DNA from: Micromonospora inaquosa
Lineage (GTDB): Bacteria > Actinomycetota > Actinomycetes > Mycobacteriales > Micromonosporaceae
Assembly: GCF_003857055.1 (NCBI RefSeq)
Contig: NZ_QGSZ01000196.1
Coordinates: 1 to 42,296 of the forward strand
Direction: 5' to 3'
Length of the DNA: 42,296 nt
Made by a program: the position numbers and the translations under genes. The notes under the pieces were generated by a model. The model had not been told where the DNA came from, ran no database searches, and was given only the letters and a program-made list of their open reading frames with translations. This document shows, piece after piece, positions 7,329-15,563 of this stretch (position 1 is its first letter; every line of letters starts with the position of its first letter).

Positions 7329-8021
7329 TCAGCCGGTGGCGGGCAGGAGCAGGTCGACCAGGACCGGGAAGTGGTCGCTGGCCCGGCGGGTCTGCGGGGT
7401 GTCCACCACGTCGTAGTCGACCACTGTGATCCGCGGGTCGACGAAGAGCGCGTCGATGCGTCGGCGCGGGTCGGCGCAGGGGAAGGTGAGCCGCTCGGCC
7501 CGGTCGGCCGCCACCGCGGCGTCGGTCAACCCGCGCGACACGGTGGCCCAGGCGGGCCCGTCCGGGCCCTCGTTGAGGTCCGCCCCGGCCAGCACCGGGC
7601 TGGTCGCCGCGTCCAGGCCACGCTTGAACTCGGCGGCCTGGGAGGGCCGCTCGGCCGGGTCGGTGGACAGATGCGAGCCGGCGAGGGTGAACTGGGCGTC
7701 ACCGACCCGGCAGTCGGCGTACGCGGCGCCGCGCAGGTGCCGGCCGGGGGTCAGCGGGAATCGCTGACAGCGGGTGCCGCGCACCTGGACCCGCAGGCTG
7801 GTCAGGAGCAGGTTGCCCAGGGCGGGCAGTCCACCGGCGGCCACCACCAGACCGAACGACTCGGCCAACGTGGCGGACTTCTGCCGCCACCGGAACCGGC
7901 GCGGCCCCTCCTGCACGATCACCACGTCCGGCGTCGCGGCCCGGACCACCGCGGCCAGCGCGGCGGTGTCGTCGCGCTGACTGTGGATGTTGTACGACAC
8001 CACGCGCAGCGGCACACCCAT
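7329..8021 (-). CDS. Endonuclease/exonuclease/phosphatase (EEP) family protein
   Basis: A 230-residue EEP-fold (DNase I-like) protein, predicted cytoplasmic because no signal peptide is visible. Its metal-dependent active-site motifs are in order: SYNIHSQ, VIVQEG (metal Glu), GSHLSTD (His), AGADLNEG (Asp/Asn), RIDALFVD and ASDHFPVL (catalytic Asp-His pair). Members cleave phosphodiester or phosphomonoester bonds in DNA, lipids or small molecules, and the substrate cannot be assigned here. It starts 11 bases after the glucokinase stop, so the two are probably one transcript. The 117 bases between it and the monooxygenase hold no clear signal. Confidence 0.88.
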   Translation of the reverse strand: MGVPLRVVSYNIHSQRDDTAALAAVVRAATPDVVIVQEGPRRFRWRQKSATLAESFGLVVAAGGLPALGNLLLTSLRVQVRGTRCQRFPLTPGRHLRGAAYADCRVGDAQFTLAGSHLSTDPAERPSQAAEFKRGLDAATSPVLAGADLNEGPDGPAWATVSRGLTDAAVAADRAERLTFPCADPRRRIDALFVDPRITVVDYDVVDTPQTRRASDHFPVLVDLLLPATG

Positions 8022-8032
8022 TCCGGCCCGCC

Positions 8033-8980
8033 TCAGATCCGGCGGGCCAGGTCAGCCGCGCCGATCACCCCGGCGCTGTTGCCCAGCTCCGCCGGGAGCA
8101 CCTCGGCCACCGGCAGGCGACCGCGCTGGGCGAGCGCGTCGAGGTACGAGCGGCGGGTGGGGCCGAGCAGCAGGTCACCGGCGTCGATGACGCCGCCGCC
8201 GACCACCAGGGTCTGCGGGTCGAGGATCTGCGCCATGTCGGCGAGGCTGGTGCCCAGCCAGCGGCCGATCTGGGCGAACGCCTCGGTGGAGACCGGGTCG
8301 CCGCCCTGGGCGGCAGCGGTCACCATCGGGCCGGTGATCGCCTCGGCCTCACCGCCGGCCAGCTTCAGCAGGGCGGTGGCCCGGTTGGGCTCCTGCCGGG
8401 CGCCGGCCCGGGCGAACCGGACCAGGGCGCTGCCGCTGGCGTACTGCTCGATGCAGCCCAGCCGGCCGCAACCGCACTGGTGCCCGTCCGGCACGGCCAG
8501 CATGTGGCCCAGCTCCGCGGCGATGCCGTGCGCGCCGCGCATCAGATCGCCTCCGAGCACGATGCCGCCGCCCACACCGGTGCCGATGGTGAACATGATC
8601 ATTGAGTCGTCGGCGTCGCGGGCCGCGCCGTAGCGGAACTCGGCCCACGCGGCGACGTTCCCGTCGTTCTCCACGATCACGGGCAGACCGACGGCCTCAC
8701 TGACGTACTCGCGCAGCGGCTCGTCACGCCAGGCCAGGTTGGGGGCGAAGAGCACTGTCGAACGGCTGGCGTCGATCCAACCGGCCGCGCCGATGCCGAC
8801 GGCCTCGATGGTCCGCCCGCTGGCCAGCTCGGCGACCAGCTCGATGATGACGTCGCGGGTCTTGGCGACGTCATCGGCGGGAGTGTCCCGTCGGGTCTGC
8901 ACGAGGACCTTGCCGGTGTCGTCAACGACACCGCCGGCCACCTTCGTGCCACCGACGTCGACTCCGATGGTCAGCGTCAC
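8033..8980 (-). CDS. glk: ROK-family glucokinase
   Basis: It phosphorylates glucose with ATP to glucose-6-phosphate. The 315-residue length matches actinobacterial ROK glucokinases. The ATP phosphate loop DVGGTK (8-13), the sugar-binding ENDGNVAAWAEF block, the GTGVGGGIV loop, the ELGHM metal His and the ROK zinc motif GHQCGCGRLGCIEQYASG are all present. GTG at 8980 was chosen because AGAGGGGGG lies just upstream and the protein then begins directly with the ATP-binding strand; the long in-frame upstream extension is low-complexity. Together with otsA it suggests local glucose-6-phosphate metabolism. It lies in a minus-strand run from 10248. Confidence 0.92.
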   Translation of the reverse strand: MTLTIGVDVGGTKVAGGVVDDTGKVLVQTRRDTPADDVAKTRDVIIELVAELASGRTIEAVGIGAAGWIDASRSTVLFAPNLAWRDEPLREYVSEAVGLPVIVENDGNVAAWAEFRYGAARDADDSMIMFTIGTGVGGGIVLGGDLMRGAHGIAAELGHMLAVPDGHQCGCGRLGCIEQYASGSALVRFARAGARQEPNRATALLKLAGGEAEAITGPMVTAAAQGGDPVSTEAFAQIGRWLGTSLADMAQILDPQTLVVGGGVIDAGDLLLGPTRRSYLDALAQRGRLPVAEVLPAELGNSAGVIGAADLARRI

Positions 8981-9056
8981 CGCTGCCGCCCCCCTCTGCT
9001 GTGCTGTCCGGCCCAGGTCCCGGCCCACTGCCGGTCCGGGTCGGAATGTCCCGCGC

Positions 9057-9806
9057 TCAGGCGCCGTCGCCCGATGCTTCCGCGTCGGCGTCATCGGGCA
9101 CCCGCGAGGCGGGCACCACGGGACGGGTGGTCGGTGCCGGTACGGTCGCCGACCCGGCCTCGTCGACGGGTGGTGCGGCGGCCGGGGCGAGTGGGTCCGC
9201 CGTCCGGGTGGCGACCGACCAGACATCCCGCTCCGGCGCCGGCTGAGAATCATGCCCGCTACGGGTGGCATCGCGCCACACGTGGTCGTCGCCGGTCGCG
9301 GTGGACGGGGTGCTCAGGGCCGGCTCGGGGAGCACGTCGTCGGTGCTCGCGGCGGGTGCCGGCGTTGGCGGGGCGGTCCGCTCGGCGGCCGGCTCGGCGG
9401 GGCTCGGCGCGGCCGGTTCCGGCGGGGAGAACGCGCGGAGCAGGCTGGCGACGCCCGCGGCGAGGTCACCGGCGCCGGTCGCGAGGCGTTCGGCGAATTC
9501 CGGACTCGGGTCCCGCAACGCGGCGATGCCCCGACAGACCGGGCAGACGCAGCATTCGGCCGAACCGGTGGCGAAAGCACCACCTGCGCCGGAACGTCCG
9601 TCGGGGCCTGCGCTGTGACCGAGGACACCGGACAACATCCCGCCCAACGAGCCGAACGCGCCGCCCGCCGAGCCGGCGGAGGCCAGTCGCGCCCCCGCCA
9701 GCAGAGTGGCGACCAGTCGCTCCGCCTCTTCCCGGGCCGAACCCGGATCCGTTCCGCCCACCGTCGGCTCCTCTACCGTGCCACCGGACACGTCACTGCG
9801 CCGCAC
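9057..9806 (-). CDS. Hypothetical protein with CVCPVCR motif
   Basis: A 249-residue protein with an Ala/Gly-rich N-terminus, a compact core CCVCPVCRGIAALRDPSPEF followed by an amphipathic helix, and a long Pro/Ala/Thr-rich C-terminal half that is probably disordered. The core resembles the Cys-containing region of actinobacterial DUF5304-type proteins; the function is unknown. The GTG at 9806 overlaps the SRPBCC gene by 14 bases. A GTG at 9791 just after that gene's stop is an alternative. Closely linked to the SRPBCC gene, it is probably translated from the same message. Confidence 0.72.
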   Translation of the reverse strand: MRRSDVSGGTVEEPTVGGTDPGSAREEAERLVATLLAGARLASAGSAGGAFGSLGGMLSGVLGHSAGPDGRSGAGGAFATGSAECCVCPVCRGIAALRDPSPEFAERLATGAGDLAAGVASLLRAFSPPEPAAPSPAEPAAERTAPPTPAPAASTDDVLPEPALSTPSTATGDDHVWRDATRSGHDSQPAPERDVWSVATRTADPLAPAAAPPVDEAGSATVPAPTTRPVVPASRVPDDADAEASGDGA

Positions 9807-10248
9807 CGGTTGCTTCTACCCGGCGCTTGAGCTGCTTCAACGCGGTGTCCATGATCATCTTTTCGGCTTTGCGCCGAAACATCCCGAGCATTCCGACCGA
9901 CAGCTCGACCTCCAGCGTGTAGGTCACCGTGGTGCTGCCGTCCGGGTTACCCACCAGGTCGTACGAACCACGCTGGGCCTTCTGCATCTTCGAGGGGGCG
10001 ACCAGGTACCACTCGATCCGGGACAGATCCTCGGCGTACTCGTAGGCGAGCACGTACTCGTCGGCCATCACCCCGGCATCGATGGTGAAATGCACCTGAC
10101 TGGCGTAGCCGTCCTCGTACTCCTCGACGACCTCGGCCCGGCGCACCGCGTCGGTCCACTCCGGGTAGCGCGCGAAGTCGCAGATGACCGCCGTCACCCG
10201 ATCCGGTGCGGCGCCGATGATGATCGACTGGGTGGAGGAGTCCGCCAT
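9793..10248 (-). CDS. SRPBCC / START-like lipid-binding protein
   Basis: A 151-residue helix-grip protein of the polyketide cyclase/SRPBCC superfamily, which binds hydrophobic ligands in a central cavity. Visible features are DFARYPEWTDAVRRAEVVEE near residues 25-44, alternating beta strands (QVHFTIDAGV, YVLAYEY, TTVTYTLEVEL) and the long C-terminal helix. The family resembles M. tuberculosis Rv2185c, which also lies near fadD15. The ATG at 10248 follows a TAGCCT box by six bases, so it is probably translated from a leaderless message. The promoter region is shared with the divergent fadD15-like gene. Confidence 0.87.
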   Translation of the reverse strand: MADSSTQSIIIGAAPDRVTAVICDFARYPEWTDAVRRAEVVEEYEDGYASQVHFTIDAGVMADEYVLAYEYAEDLSRIEWYLVAPSKMQKAQRGSYDLVGNPDGSTTVTYTLEVELSVGMLGMFRRKAEKMIMDTALKQLKRRVEATGAAQ

Positions 10249-10254
10249 GGGGGG

Positions 10255-10260
10255 AGGCTA
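10255..10260 (-). promoter_or_regulatory. Leaderless -10 box for SRPBCC gene
   Basis: TAGCCT ends six bases before the ATG at 10248. This spacing puts the expected transcription start at or next to the start codon, and there is no room for a ribosome site. No clear -35 is visible. Confidence 0.5.
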
Positions 10261-10298
10261 CCCGCCTCCTGCTTGTCCTACCCCGACCGCCCGCCGGG

Positions 10299-10304
10299 TA
10301 GGTT
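10299..10304 (+). promoter_or_regulatory. Candidate -10 box for fadD15-like gene
   Basis: TAGGTT is followed seven bases later by 10312, giving a predicted leader of about 55 bases before the GTG start at 10367. It is divergent from the SRPBCC promoter about 40 bases away. Confidence 0.42.
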
Positions 10305-10366
10305 TCGACACATGCCGACGCCACGGCGGCAGCCAGCCCGGCCAGTACGAGCACGAAGGAGTGCAG

Positions 10367-12181
10367 GTGCGCGAGTTTTCCGTCCCGCCGATCGTCACCG
10401 TTGGCGACGCGGCCAACCTCACCGATCCGGTCTGGGACAACGCCGAAGTCGCGCCCGACACCATCCAGTTCGCCCGCCCCACCCCGAGCACCGACGGCAC
10501 CATCACCGCCTGGACCGAGGTGACCTGCCTCCAGTTCCGCGACGAGGTGGCCGCCGTGGCCCGCGGGCTGATCGCCGCCGGCATCGAGCCGGGTGTCCGC
10601 GTCGCTCTGATGAGCCGCACCCGCTACGAGTGGACGCTGCTGGACTACGCCATCTGGACCGTCGGCGCGGTGACCGTGCCGATCTACGAGACGTCCAGCG
10701 CCGAGCAGGCCGCGTGGATCCTCGAGGACTCCAACGCGGTCGCCGCGGTGATCGAGACCGAGGCGCACGCCGCTCTGCTCGCCGGGGTCCGGCACCGGCT
10801 GCCCGAGCTGGGCCAGGTCTGGCAGATCGACGGCGGTGGGGTCGACGAGCTGGTCACGACCGGCGCAACGGTCGAGCTGGCCGAGGTCGAGCGGCGACGC
10901 AAGGCCGTCCGGGCCGGTGACCTGGCCACGATCATCTACACCAGCGGCACCACCGGCCGGCCCAAGGGCTGCGTACTCACCCACCGCAACATGTACGCCG
11001 ACATCGCCAACGCGGTGCCGGTGCTGCCGAACCTGTTCAACGCCGGCGCGAGCACCCTGCTCTTCCTTCCGCTGGCGCACGCCTTCGCCCGACTCATCCA
11101 GATCGGCGTCGTGCAGGCGCGGGCCACCATGGCGCACTGCGCCGACACCAAGAACCTGGTCGCCGAGCTGCAGGCGTTCCGGCCGACCTTCGTGCTCTCC
11201 GTACCCCGGGTGTTCGAGAAGGTCTACAACGCCGCCAAGCAGAAAGCCGAGGCGGACGGCAAGGGCGGCATCTTCGCCCGCGCCGAGCAGGTCGCCATCG
11301 CGTACAGCGAGGCTCTGGAGTCCTCGGGCGGGCCAAGCCTGGCGCTCCGCGCCCAGCACGTGGTCTTCGACCGGCTGGTCTACCGCAAGCTGCGCGCCGC
11401 GCTCGGCGGACGCTGCCGGGACGCGATCTCCGGCGGCGCGCCACTCGGCGCCCGGCTCGGCCACTTCTTCCGGGGGATCGGCGTGACGGTCTCGGAGGGC
11501 TACGGCCTCACCGAGACCTCGCCCGCCGCCGCCGCGAACCTGCCCACCGGCACCCGGATCGGCACCGTCGGCCGTCCGCTGCCCGGCGTGACAGTGCGGA
11601 TCGAGGACGACGGCGAGATCCTGATCTCCGGCGATCTGATCTTCCAGGGTTACTGGCGCAACGAGACGGCGACCGCGGAGACGATCAGTGCCGACGGCTG
11701 GCTCCGCACCGGCGACCTGGGCCAGCTCGACTCCGACGGCTACCTGAGCATCACCGGCCGCAAGAAGGAGCTGATCGTCACCGCAGGCGGCAAGAACGTC
11801 GCCCCGGCGGTGCTGGAGGACCTGGTCCGGGCTCATCCGTTGATCAGCCAGTGCGTCGTGGTCGGTGACCGGAAGCCGTTCATCGCGGCGCTGGTCACCG
11901 TCGACGAGGAGGCGCTGCCAGCCTGGCTGGAGAGCGCCGGGTTGTCCCTCGACACCCCCGTCGAGCGGCTGCGCGAACACGAGGCCCTCCGCAAGGAGAT
12001 CCAGACCGCGATCGACGCCGCGAACCAGGCCGTATCAAAGGCCGAAGCGATCAAAGTGTTCCGGATCCTGCCCCACGACTTCACCGAGGCGACCGGCGAG
12101 CTGACCCCGTCGCTCAAGGTCAAGCGCCAGGTTGTCCACAAGACGTACGCGGCGGAGATCGCCGATATCTACCGAGGCTGA
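10367..12181 (+). CDS. Long-chain acyl-CoA synthetase (FadD15-type)
   Basis: A 604-residue AMP-forming ligase that activates long-chain fatty acids with ATP and CoA. The adenylation motifs are intact: IIYTSGTTGRPKGCVLTHRN (P-loop), GYGLTETSP, GWLRTGDLG and KNVAPAVLED near the C-terminal hinge. The closest well-known relative is mycobacterial FadD15. GTG at 10367 has GAAGGAG ending five bases upstream, a strong start. It is followed 14 bases later by the sensor kinase gene, which has its own promoter-like box. Beside a lipid-binding SRPBCC protein, it probably feeds membrane lipid metabolism. Confidence 0.92.
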   Translation: MREFSVPPIVTVGDAANLTDPVWDNAEVAPDTIQFARPTPSTDGTITAWTEVTCLQFRDEVAAVARGLIAAGIEPGVRVALMSRTRYEWTLLDYAIWTVGAVTVPIYETSSAEQAAWILEDSNAVAAVIETEAHAALLAGVRHRLPELGQVWQIDGGGVDELVTTGATVELAEVERRRKAVRAGDLATIIYTSGTTGRPKGCVLTHRNMYADIANAVPVLPNLFNAGASTLLFLPLAHAFARLIQIGVVQARATMAHCADTKNLVAELQAFRPTFVLSVPRVFEKVYNAAKQKAEADGKGGIFARAEQVAIAYSEALESSGGPSLALRAQHVVFDRLVYRKLRAALGGRCRDAISGGAPLGARLGHFFRGIGVTVSEGYGLTETSPAAAANLPTGTRIGTVGRPLPGVTVRIEDDGEILISGDLIFQGYWRNETATAETISADGWLRTGDLGQLDSDGYLSITGRKKELIVTAGGKNVAPAVLEDLVRAHPLISQCVVVGDRKPFIAALVTVDEEALPAWLESAGLSLDTPVERLREHEALRKEIQTAIDAANQAVSKAEAIKVFRILPHDFTEATGELTPSLKVKRQVVHKTYAAEIADIYRG

Positions 12182-12182
12182 C

Positions 12183-12188
12183 TACCAT
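12183..12188 (+). promoter_or_regulatory. Leaderless -10 box for sensor kinase
   Basis: TACCAT is separated by seven bases from the GTG at 12196. No ribosome site is present, consistent with leaderless initiation, although read-through from the upstream ligase gene is also possible. Confidence 0.45.
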
Positions 12189-12195
12189 CCGTCAC

Positions 12196-13887
12196 GTGCC
12201 CGCATCGACAGCAACCGCACCGCACCCGCATCCCCTCGCCGCGGCCGCCCGCCTGGTGATGCTGGCGCTGATCGCCGTCCTGACCCTGTTCGCCACCCAC
12301 GACGTCGCCCAGCTGTGGTGGATCGCGTTGCTGGCGGTGGCCGGGCTGCCGTCGCTGCTGGCACCGCAGCACCGGCTGGTCGGTCCGCTGAGTCGGGTGG
12401 CGGAGGTGGTGGTGCTGGGGCTGGCCGCGAGCCACGTCGCCGCGGTGGCGTCCATCGGCGGCACGGTCGACGGCCTGGGCGCGTCGGCGGTGCTGCCCTA
12501 CCTGGCGGTCCCGGTGACCGTCACCGCGCTGCGCCGCCGCTTCCGCGAGGGTGCCGCCCTGCTCGTGGTCACCGCCGCGACGCTGCTGGTCAGCGGCGCG
12601 GTGACCCGGGTCGACGGTGGGCCCCAGCTCGGCCAGGCGGGTTACCTCGCGGTCTGCGCGCAGTGGTTGATCCTGGCGGCGCTGGGGCTGTACGCCGCCG
12701 GCACGCTGCACCGGGTGATGGCGGTCCGCGGTGAGGGCAAACCCCAGCCGTACGCCGAGGCCACCCGGCTGCTGACCCAGTTGCGTACGGTGGCCCGGCA
12801 GCTGCCCGGGGCGACCCTGGATCCGGGCGGCATCTCCGAGCACCTGCTGGAGGAGCTGCGCACGGTGGCCCGCGCGGATCGGGGCGCGGTGCTGTCGGCC
12901 AGCGGCGGCGGTCGGCTCGTGGTGCTCGCCCAGGCCGGCGTCGACCGGGTGGACTGGGAGACGACGCTGGACGCGGACTCGGCGATCGCCGACGCCTGGG
13001 CCACCCAGCAGGCCACCACGGCCGCCCGGTCGCAGTCGCGCTCGCACCGCGGCGCGGAGGTGTCCGCGCTGATCATTCCGCTGGTCGCCGGGGTGCGCAC
13101 GGTGGGGCTGGTGGTGCTGGAGGCCGACGCCGCGCAGGCGTACCCGCCACCGGTGGTGTCCCAGGTGACCGCGCTGACCCGACCGGCCGCGCTGCGGCTG
13201 GAGGCGGCGCTGCTCTTTGACGAGGTGCGCTCGCTGGCCACCAACGAGGAGCGGCAGCGGCTGGCCCGGGAGATCCACGACGGGGTTGCGCAGGAACTGG
13301 TGATGGTCGGCTACGGCATCGACAACGCCCTGGCCACCGTGTTTGACGACGCCGACGAGACCGCCGAGGCCCTGCGTACGCTGCGCGGCGAGGTGACCCG
13401 GGTGATCCAGGAACTGCGACTGAGTCTCTTCGAGTTGCGCAGCGAGGTGGATCGGCAGGGCGGGTTGGCCGCGGCGATCGCGGAGTACGCGCGGACCGTG
13501 GGCGCGTCCGGTGGGCTGCGGGTGCACCTCTCGCTGGACGAGTCCACCGCCCGGCTGCCGGCCGCCACGGAGGCTGAGTTGCTGCGCATCGCGCAGGAGG
13601 CGGTGACCAACGCGCGCAAGCACGCCGGGGCGTCGAATTTGTGGGTCACTTGTGAGGTGGACCCCCCCTACGCGCAAATAGAAGTGTCGGATGACGGTCA
13701 GGGGATGGCTGACCAGCGCCCGGACGGGCGGTACGGTCTTGCGATCATGGCCGAGAGGGCGGAACGTATCCGGGGCCGGTTGGAGATCAGGCCGCGGCAA
13801 CCCAGCGGCACGACCGTGGCGGTGGTTCTCGGCACCTCGGCCCGGCGCGATAACGTGCGCGGCAGCGCAGCACCAGAAGGGGAGTAA
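12196..13887 (+). CDS. Membrane sensor histidine kinase, NarL-type partner
   Basis: A 563-residue kinase. Residues ~15-180 form about five or six hydrophobic membrane segments. A GAF-like sensory region follows (about 190-340), then a HisKA_3 dimerisation domain whose phospho-acceptor is His361 in LAREIHDGVAQE, and a HATPase domain with the N-box AQEAVTNARKHAG and G-box DDGQGM. It would autophosphorylate and pass phosphate to the response regulator that starts eight bases downstream. The signal is unknown. GTG at 12196 lies seven bases from a TACCAT box. Confidence 0.9.
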   Translation: MPASTATAPHPHPLAAAARLVMLALIAVLTLFATHDVAQLWWIALLAVAGLPSLLAPQHRLVGPLSRVAEVVVLGLAASHVAAVASIGGTVDGLGASAVLPYLAVPVTVTALRRRFREGAALLVVTAATLLVSGAVTRVDGGPQLGQAGYLAVCAQWLILAALGLYAAGTLHRVMAVRGEGKPQPYAEATRLLTQLRTVARQLPGATLDPGGISEHLLEELRTVARADRGAVLSASGGGRLVVLAQAGVDRVDWETTLDADSAIADAWATQQATTAARSQSRSHRGAEVSALIIPLVAGVRTVGLVVLEADAAQAYPPPVVSQVTALTRPAALRLEAALLFDEVRSLATNEERQRLAREIHDGVAQELVMVGYGIDNALATVFDDADETAEALRTLRGEVTRVIQELRLSLFELRSEVDRQGGLAAAIAEYARTVGASGGLRVHLSLDESTARLPAATEAELLRIAQEAVTNARKHAGASNLWVTCEVDPPYAQIEVSDDGQGMADQRPDGRYGLAIMAERAERIRGRLEIRPRQPSGTTVAVVLGTSARRDNVRGSAAPEGE

Positions 13888-13894
13888 CCCGAGG

Positions 13895-14563
13895 ATGACC
13901 ACAAGTCCGATACCGGCCACCCGTACCAAGGTCCTCCTTGTCGACGATCATGACCTGATTCGCAAGGGTTTGCGGCACGCCTTCGAGCGCGACCGCCAGT
14001 TCGAGGTCGTCGGTGAGGCGGCCACGGCGGCAGAAGGAGTACGCCAGGCCGGCGCCTTGCAGCCGGACGTGGTGATCATGGATCTGCGGCTGCCCGACGG
14101 CAGCGGCCTGGAGGCCACCCGGGCGCTGCGCAAGTCCAGCGCGTCGATGGGCATCGTGGTGCTGACCATGTACGCCGGCGACGATCAGCTCTTCGGCGCC
14201 CTGGAGGCGGGCGCGAGCGCCTTCGTGCCGAAGACCGCCCCGGCTGACGAGGTGGTGGCCGCCGCGCGGCACGCCGCCTCCTCCCCCAGCGCGTTCACCG
14301 CGGCCGACCTGGCCGAGGCGATGAAGCGTCGGCTCGCCCCGTCCGGTCCGCAGCTGTCTCCCCGGGAGGGGCAGGTGCTGCGGCTGCTCGCCGACGGGAT
14401 GAGCGTGGCGGGCATCGCCAAGCAGCTGTTCGTCAGCGAGTCCACGGCGAAGACGCACATCTCCAAGCTCTACGAGAAGCTCGGCGCGGCCAACCGGGCT
14501 CAGGCCCTGATGACCGCACTCCGGCTCGGCCTGCTCGAGGCACCGGACGCGCCCAAGTTCTGA
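13895..14563 (+). CDS. NarL/FixJ-family response regulator
   Basis: A 222-residue regulator. The receiver domain (about residues 12-130) has the acidic VDDHD pocket, phospho-acceptor Asp63 in VVIMDLRLPDG, and the conserved Lys in FVPKTAP. A LuxR-type DNA-binding domain follows (about 155-205: LSPREGQVLRLLADG, ESTAKTHISKLYEKLGA). ATG at 13895 with GGGGAG ten bases upstream fits. It forms a two-gene unit with the kinase. Two hairpins terminate the transcript directly after it. The regulon cannot be told from this window. Confidence 0.93.
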   Translation: MTTSPIPATRTKVLLVDDHDLIRKGLRHAFERDRQFEVVGEAATAAEGVRQAGALQPDVVIMDLRLPDGSGLEATRALRKSSASMGIVVLTMYAGDDQLFGALEAGASAFVPKTAPADEVVAAARHAASSPSAFTAADLAEAMKRRLAPSGPQLSPREGQVLRLLADGMSVAGIAKQLFVSESTAKTHISKLYEKLGAANRAQALMTALRLGLLEAPDAPKF

Positions 14564-14569
14564 CCTGCC

Positions 14570-14588
14570 TCCCGCTCGCCGAGCGGGA
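14570..14588 (+). terminator. First hairpin after response regulator
   Basis: TCCCGCTCG at 14570-14578 and its complement at 14580-14588 form a compact inverted repeat seven bases after the stop. The centre must open to give a usable loop. It acts in series with a larger hairpin just downstream. Confidence 0.6.
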
Positions 14589-14597
14589 TGTCGCGAC

Positions 14598-14636
14598 CGA
14601 CGGTCCGCGCCAGCTTCACCCTGGCGCGGACCGTCG
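14598..14636 (+). terminator. Strong 16-bp terminator hairpin
   Basis: A perfect 16-bp stem (14598-14613 with 14621-14636, arms reading CGACGGTCCGCGCCAG and complement) closes a 7-base loop. With the hairpin at 14570 it makes a tandem stop between the two-component operon and the methyltransferase operon. Confidence 0.82.
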
Positions 14637-14673
14637 CGCATCGACCGACGTCGGCGGGCAACCTCCGGCGCGC

Positions 14674-14679
14674 TATGGT
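14674..14679 (+). promoter_or_regulatory. Candidate -10 box for methyltransferase operon
   Basis: TATGGT lies about 70 bases before the methyltransferase start, just after the tandem terminators, which is the expected place for a new promoter. No clear -35 is seen. Confidence 0.35.
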
Positions 14680-14753
14680 CTGGCGTGCGTGGCGGGTGCA
14701 CAATACCCGCGCGGGCGACGACGCTCGCGTCGCGGATTCGAGGGGTGAAACGC

Positions 14754-15563
14754 ATGCAGCGGCCGGATTGGGCACCCGACACCATCGACATCGAGCGCCC
14801 GAGCGTCGCCCGGATGTACGACTACTACCTCGGTGGTTCGCACAACTTCGCCGCCGACCGGGCCGCAGCTCAGGCGATGGTCGCCGCGGTGCCCGAGGCG
14901 CCGCTGATGGCCCAGGCCAACCGTGCGTTTCTGCGGCGGGCCGTGCACCATCTGGCCGAGGCCGGGATCCGGCAGTTCCTCGACATCGGCTCGGGCATCC
15001 CGACCGTCGGCAACGTGCACGAGATCGCCCAGCAGCTCGACCCGCGGTCGCGAGTGGTCTATGTGGACGTCGACCCGGTGGCGGTGGCGCACAGCCGCGA
15101 GATCCTCGCCGGCAACGAGCAGGCCACGGTGGTGCAGGAGGACCTGCGCCACCCGGAGGCGATCCTGGCCCATCCGGACGTCCGTGAGCTGCTCGACCTG
15201 AGCCAACCGGTGGCCGTTATGGTCGTGGCCGTCCTGCACTTCGTCTCCGACGACGACCGGCCGGCGGAGCTGCTGCGGACGCTGCGGGACGCGTTGGCGC
15301 CCGGCAGCTACCTGGTGTTGTCACAGGCCAGCGACGACGGGCGCAGCGAGGACGAACGCGCCGAGGCGGAGCGGGTCTACCAGCGCACCGACAACCCGCT
15401 GTGGGTGCGCAGCCGCGCCGAGCTGACCGCGCTCTTCGACGGCTTCGAACTGCTCGACCCCGGCGTGGTCTGGGTGCCCCAGTGGCGACCGGACACTCCG
15501 GAGAGCGCGGAGGACGCCGAGCGCGCGGTCTTCATGGGCGGCGTCGGGCGCCTCGGTGACTGA
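14754..15563 (+). CDS. SAM-dependent methyltransferase (PF04672-type)
   Basis: A 269-residue class I methyltransferase of the actinobacterial S-adenosyl-methyltransferase family. The family N-terminus SVARMYDYYLGGSHNF, the SAM-binding FLDIGSGIPT loop and the acidic strand-2 end VVYVDVDPVAVAHS are visible. The methyl acceptor is unknown. ATG at 14754 with GAGGGG eight bases upstream is preferred; GTG at 14745 is an alternative. The stop overlaps the GGDEF-EAL start by eight bases, so the two products are likely made together. Confidence 0.87.
   Translation: MQRPDWAPDTIDIERPSVARMYDYYLGGSHNFAADRAAAQAMVAAVPEAPLMAQANRAFLRRAVHHLAEAGIRQFLDIGSGIPTVGNVHEIAQQLDPRSRVVYVDVDPVAVAHSREILAGNEQATVVQEDLRHPEAILAHPDVRELLDLSQPVAVMVVAVLHFVSDDDRPAELLRTLRDALAPGSYLVLSQASDDGRSEDERAEAERVYQRTDNPLWVRSRAELTALFDGFELLDPGVVWVPQWRPDTPESAEDAERAVFMGGVGRLGD

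Noticed and set aside
5727..8633. 968-codon plus-strand open frame
   Set aside because: It is antisense to the monooxygenase, EEP and glucokinase genes, which carry clear motifs. The product is low-complexity Arg/Gly/Pro/Val sequence, typical of reverse frames in GC-rich DNA.
8981..9271. N-terminal extension of glucokinase to 9271
   Set aside because: The extension is low-complexity and overlaps the Cys-motif gene; GTG at 8980 has a strong ribosome site and matches family length.
9947..11980. 677-codon minus-strand open frame
   Set aside because: Antisense to the FadD15-type ligase, with shadow-frame composition.
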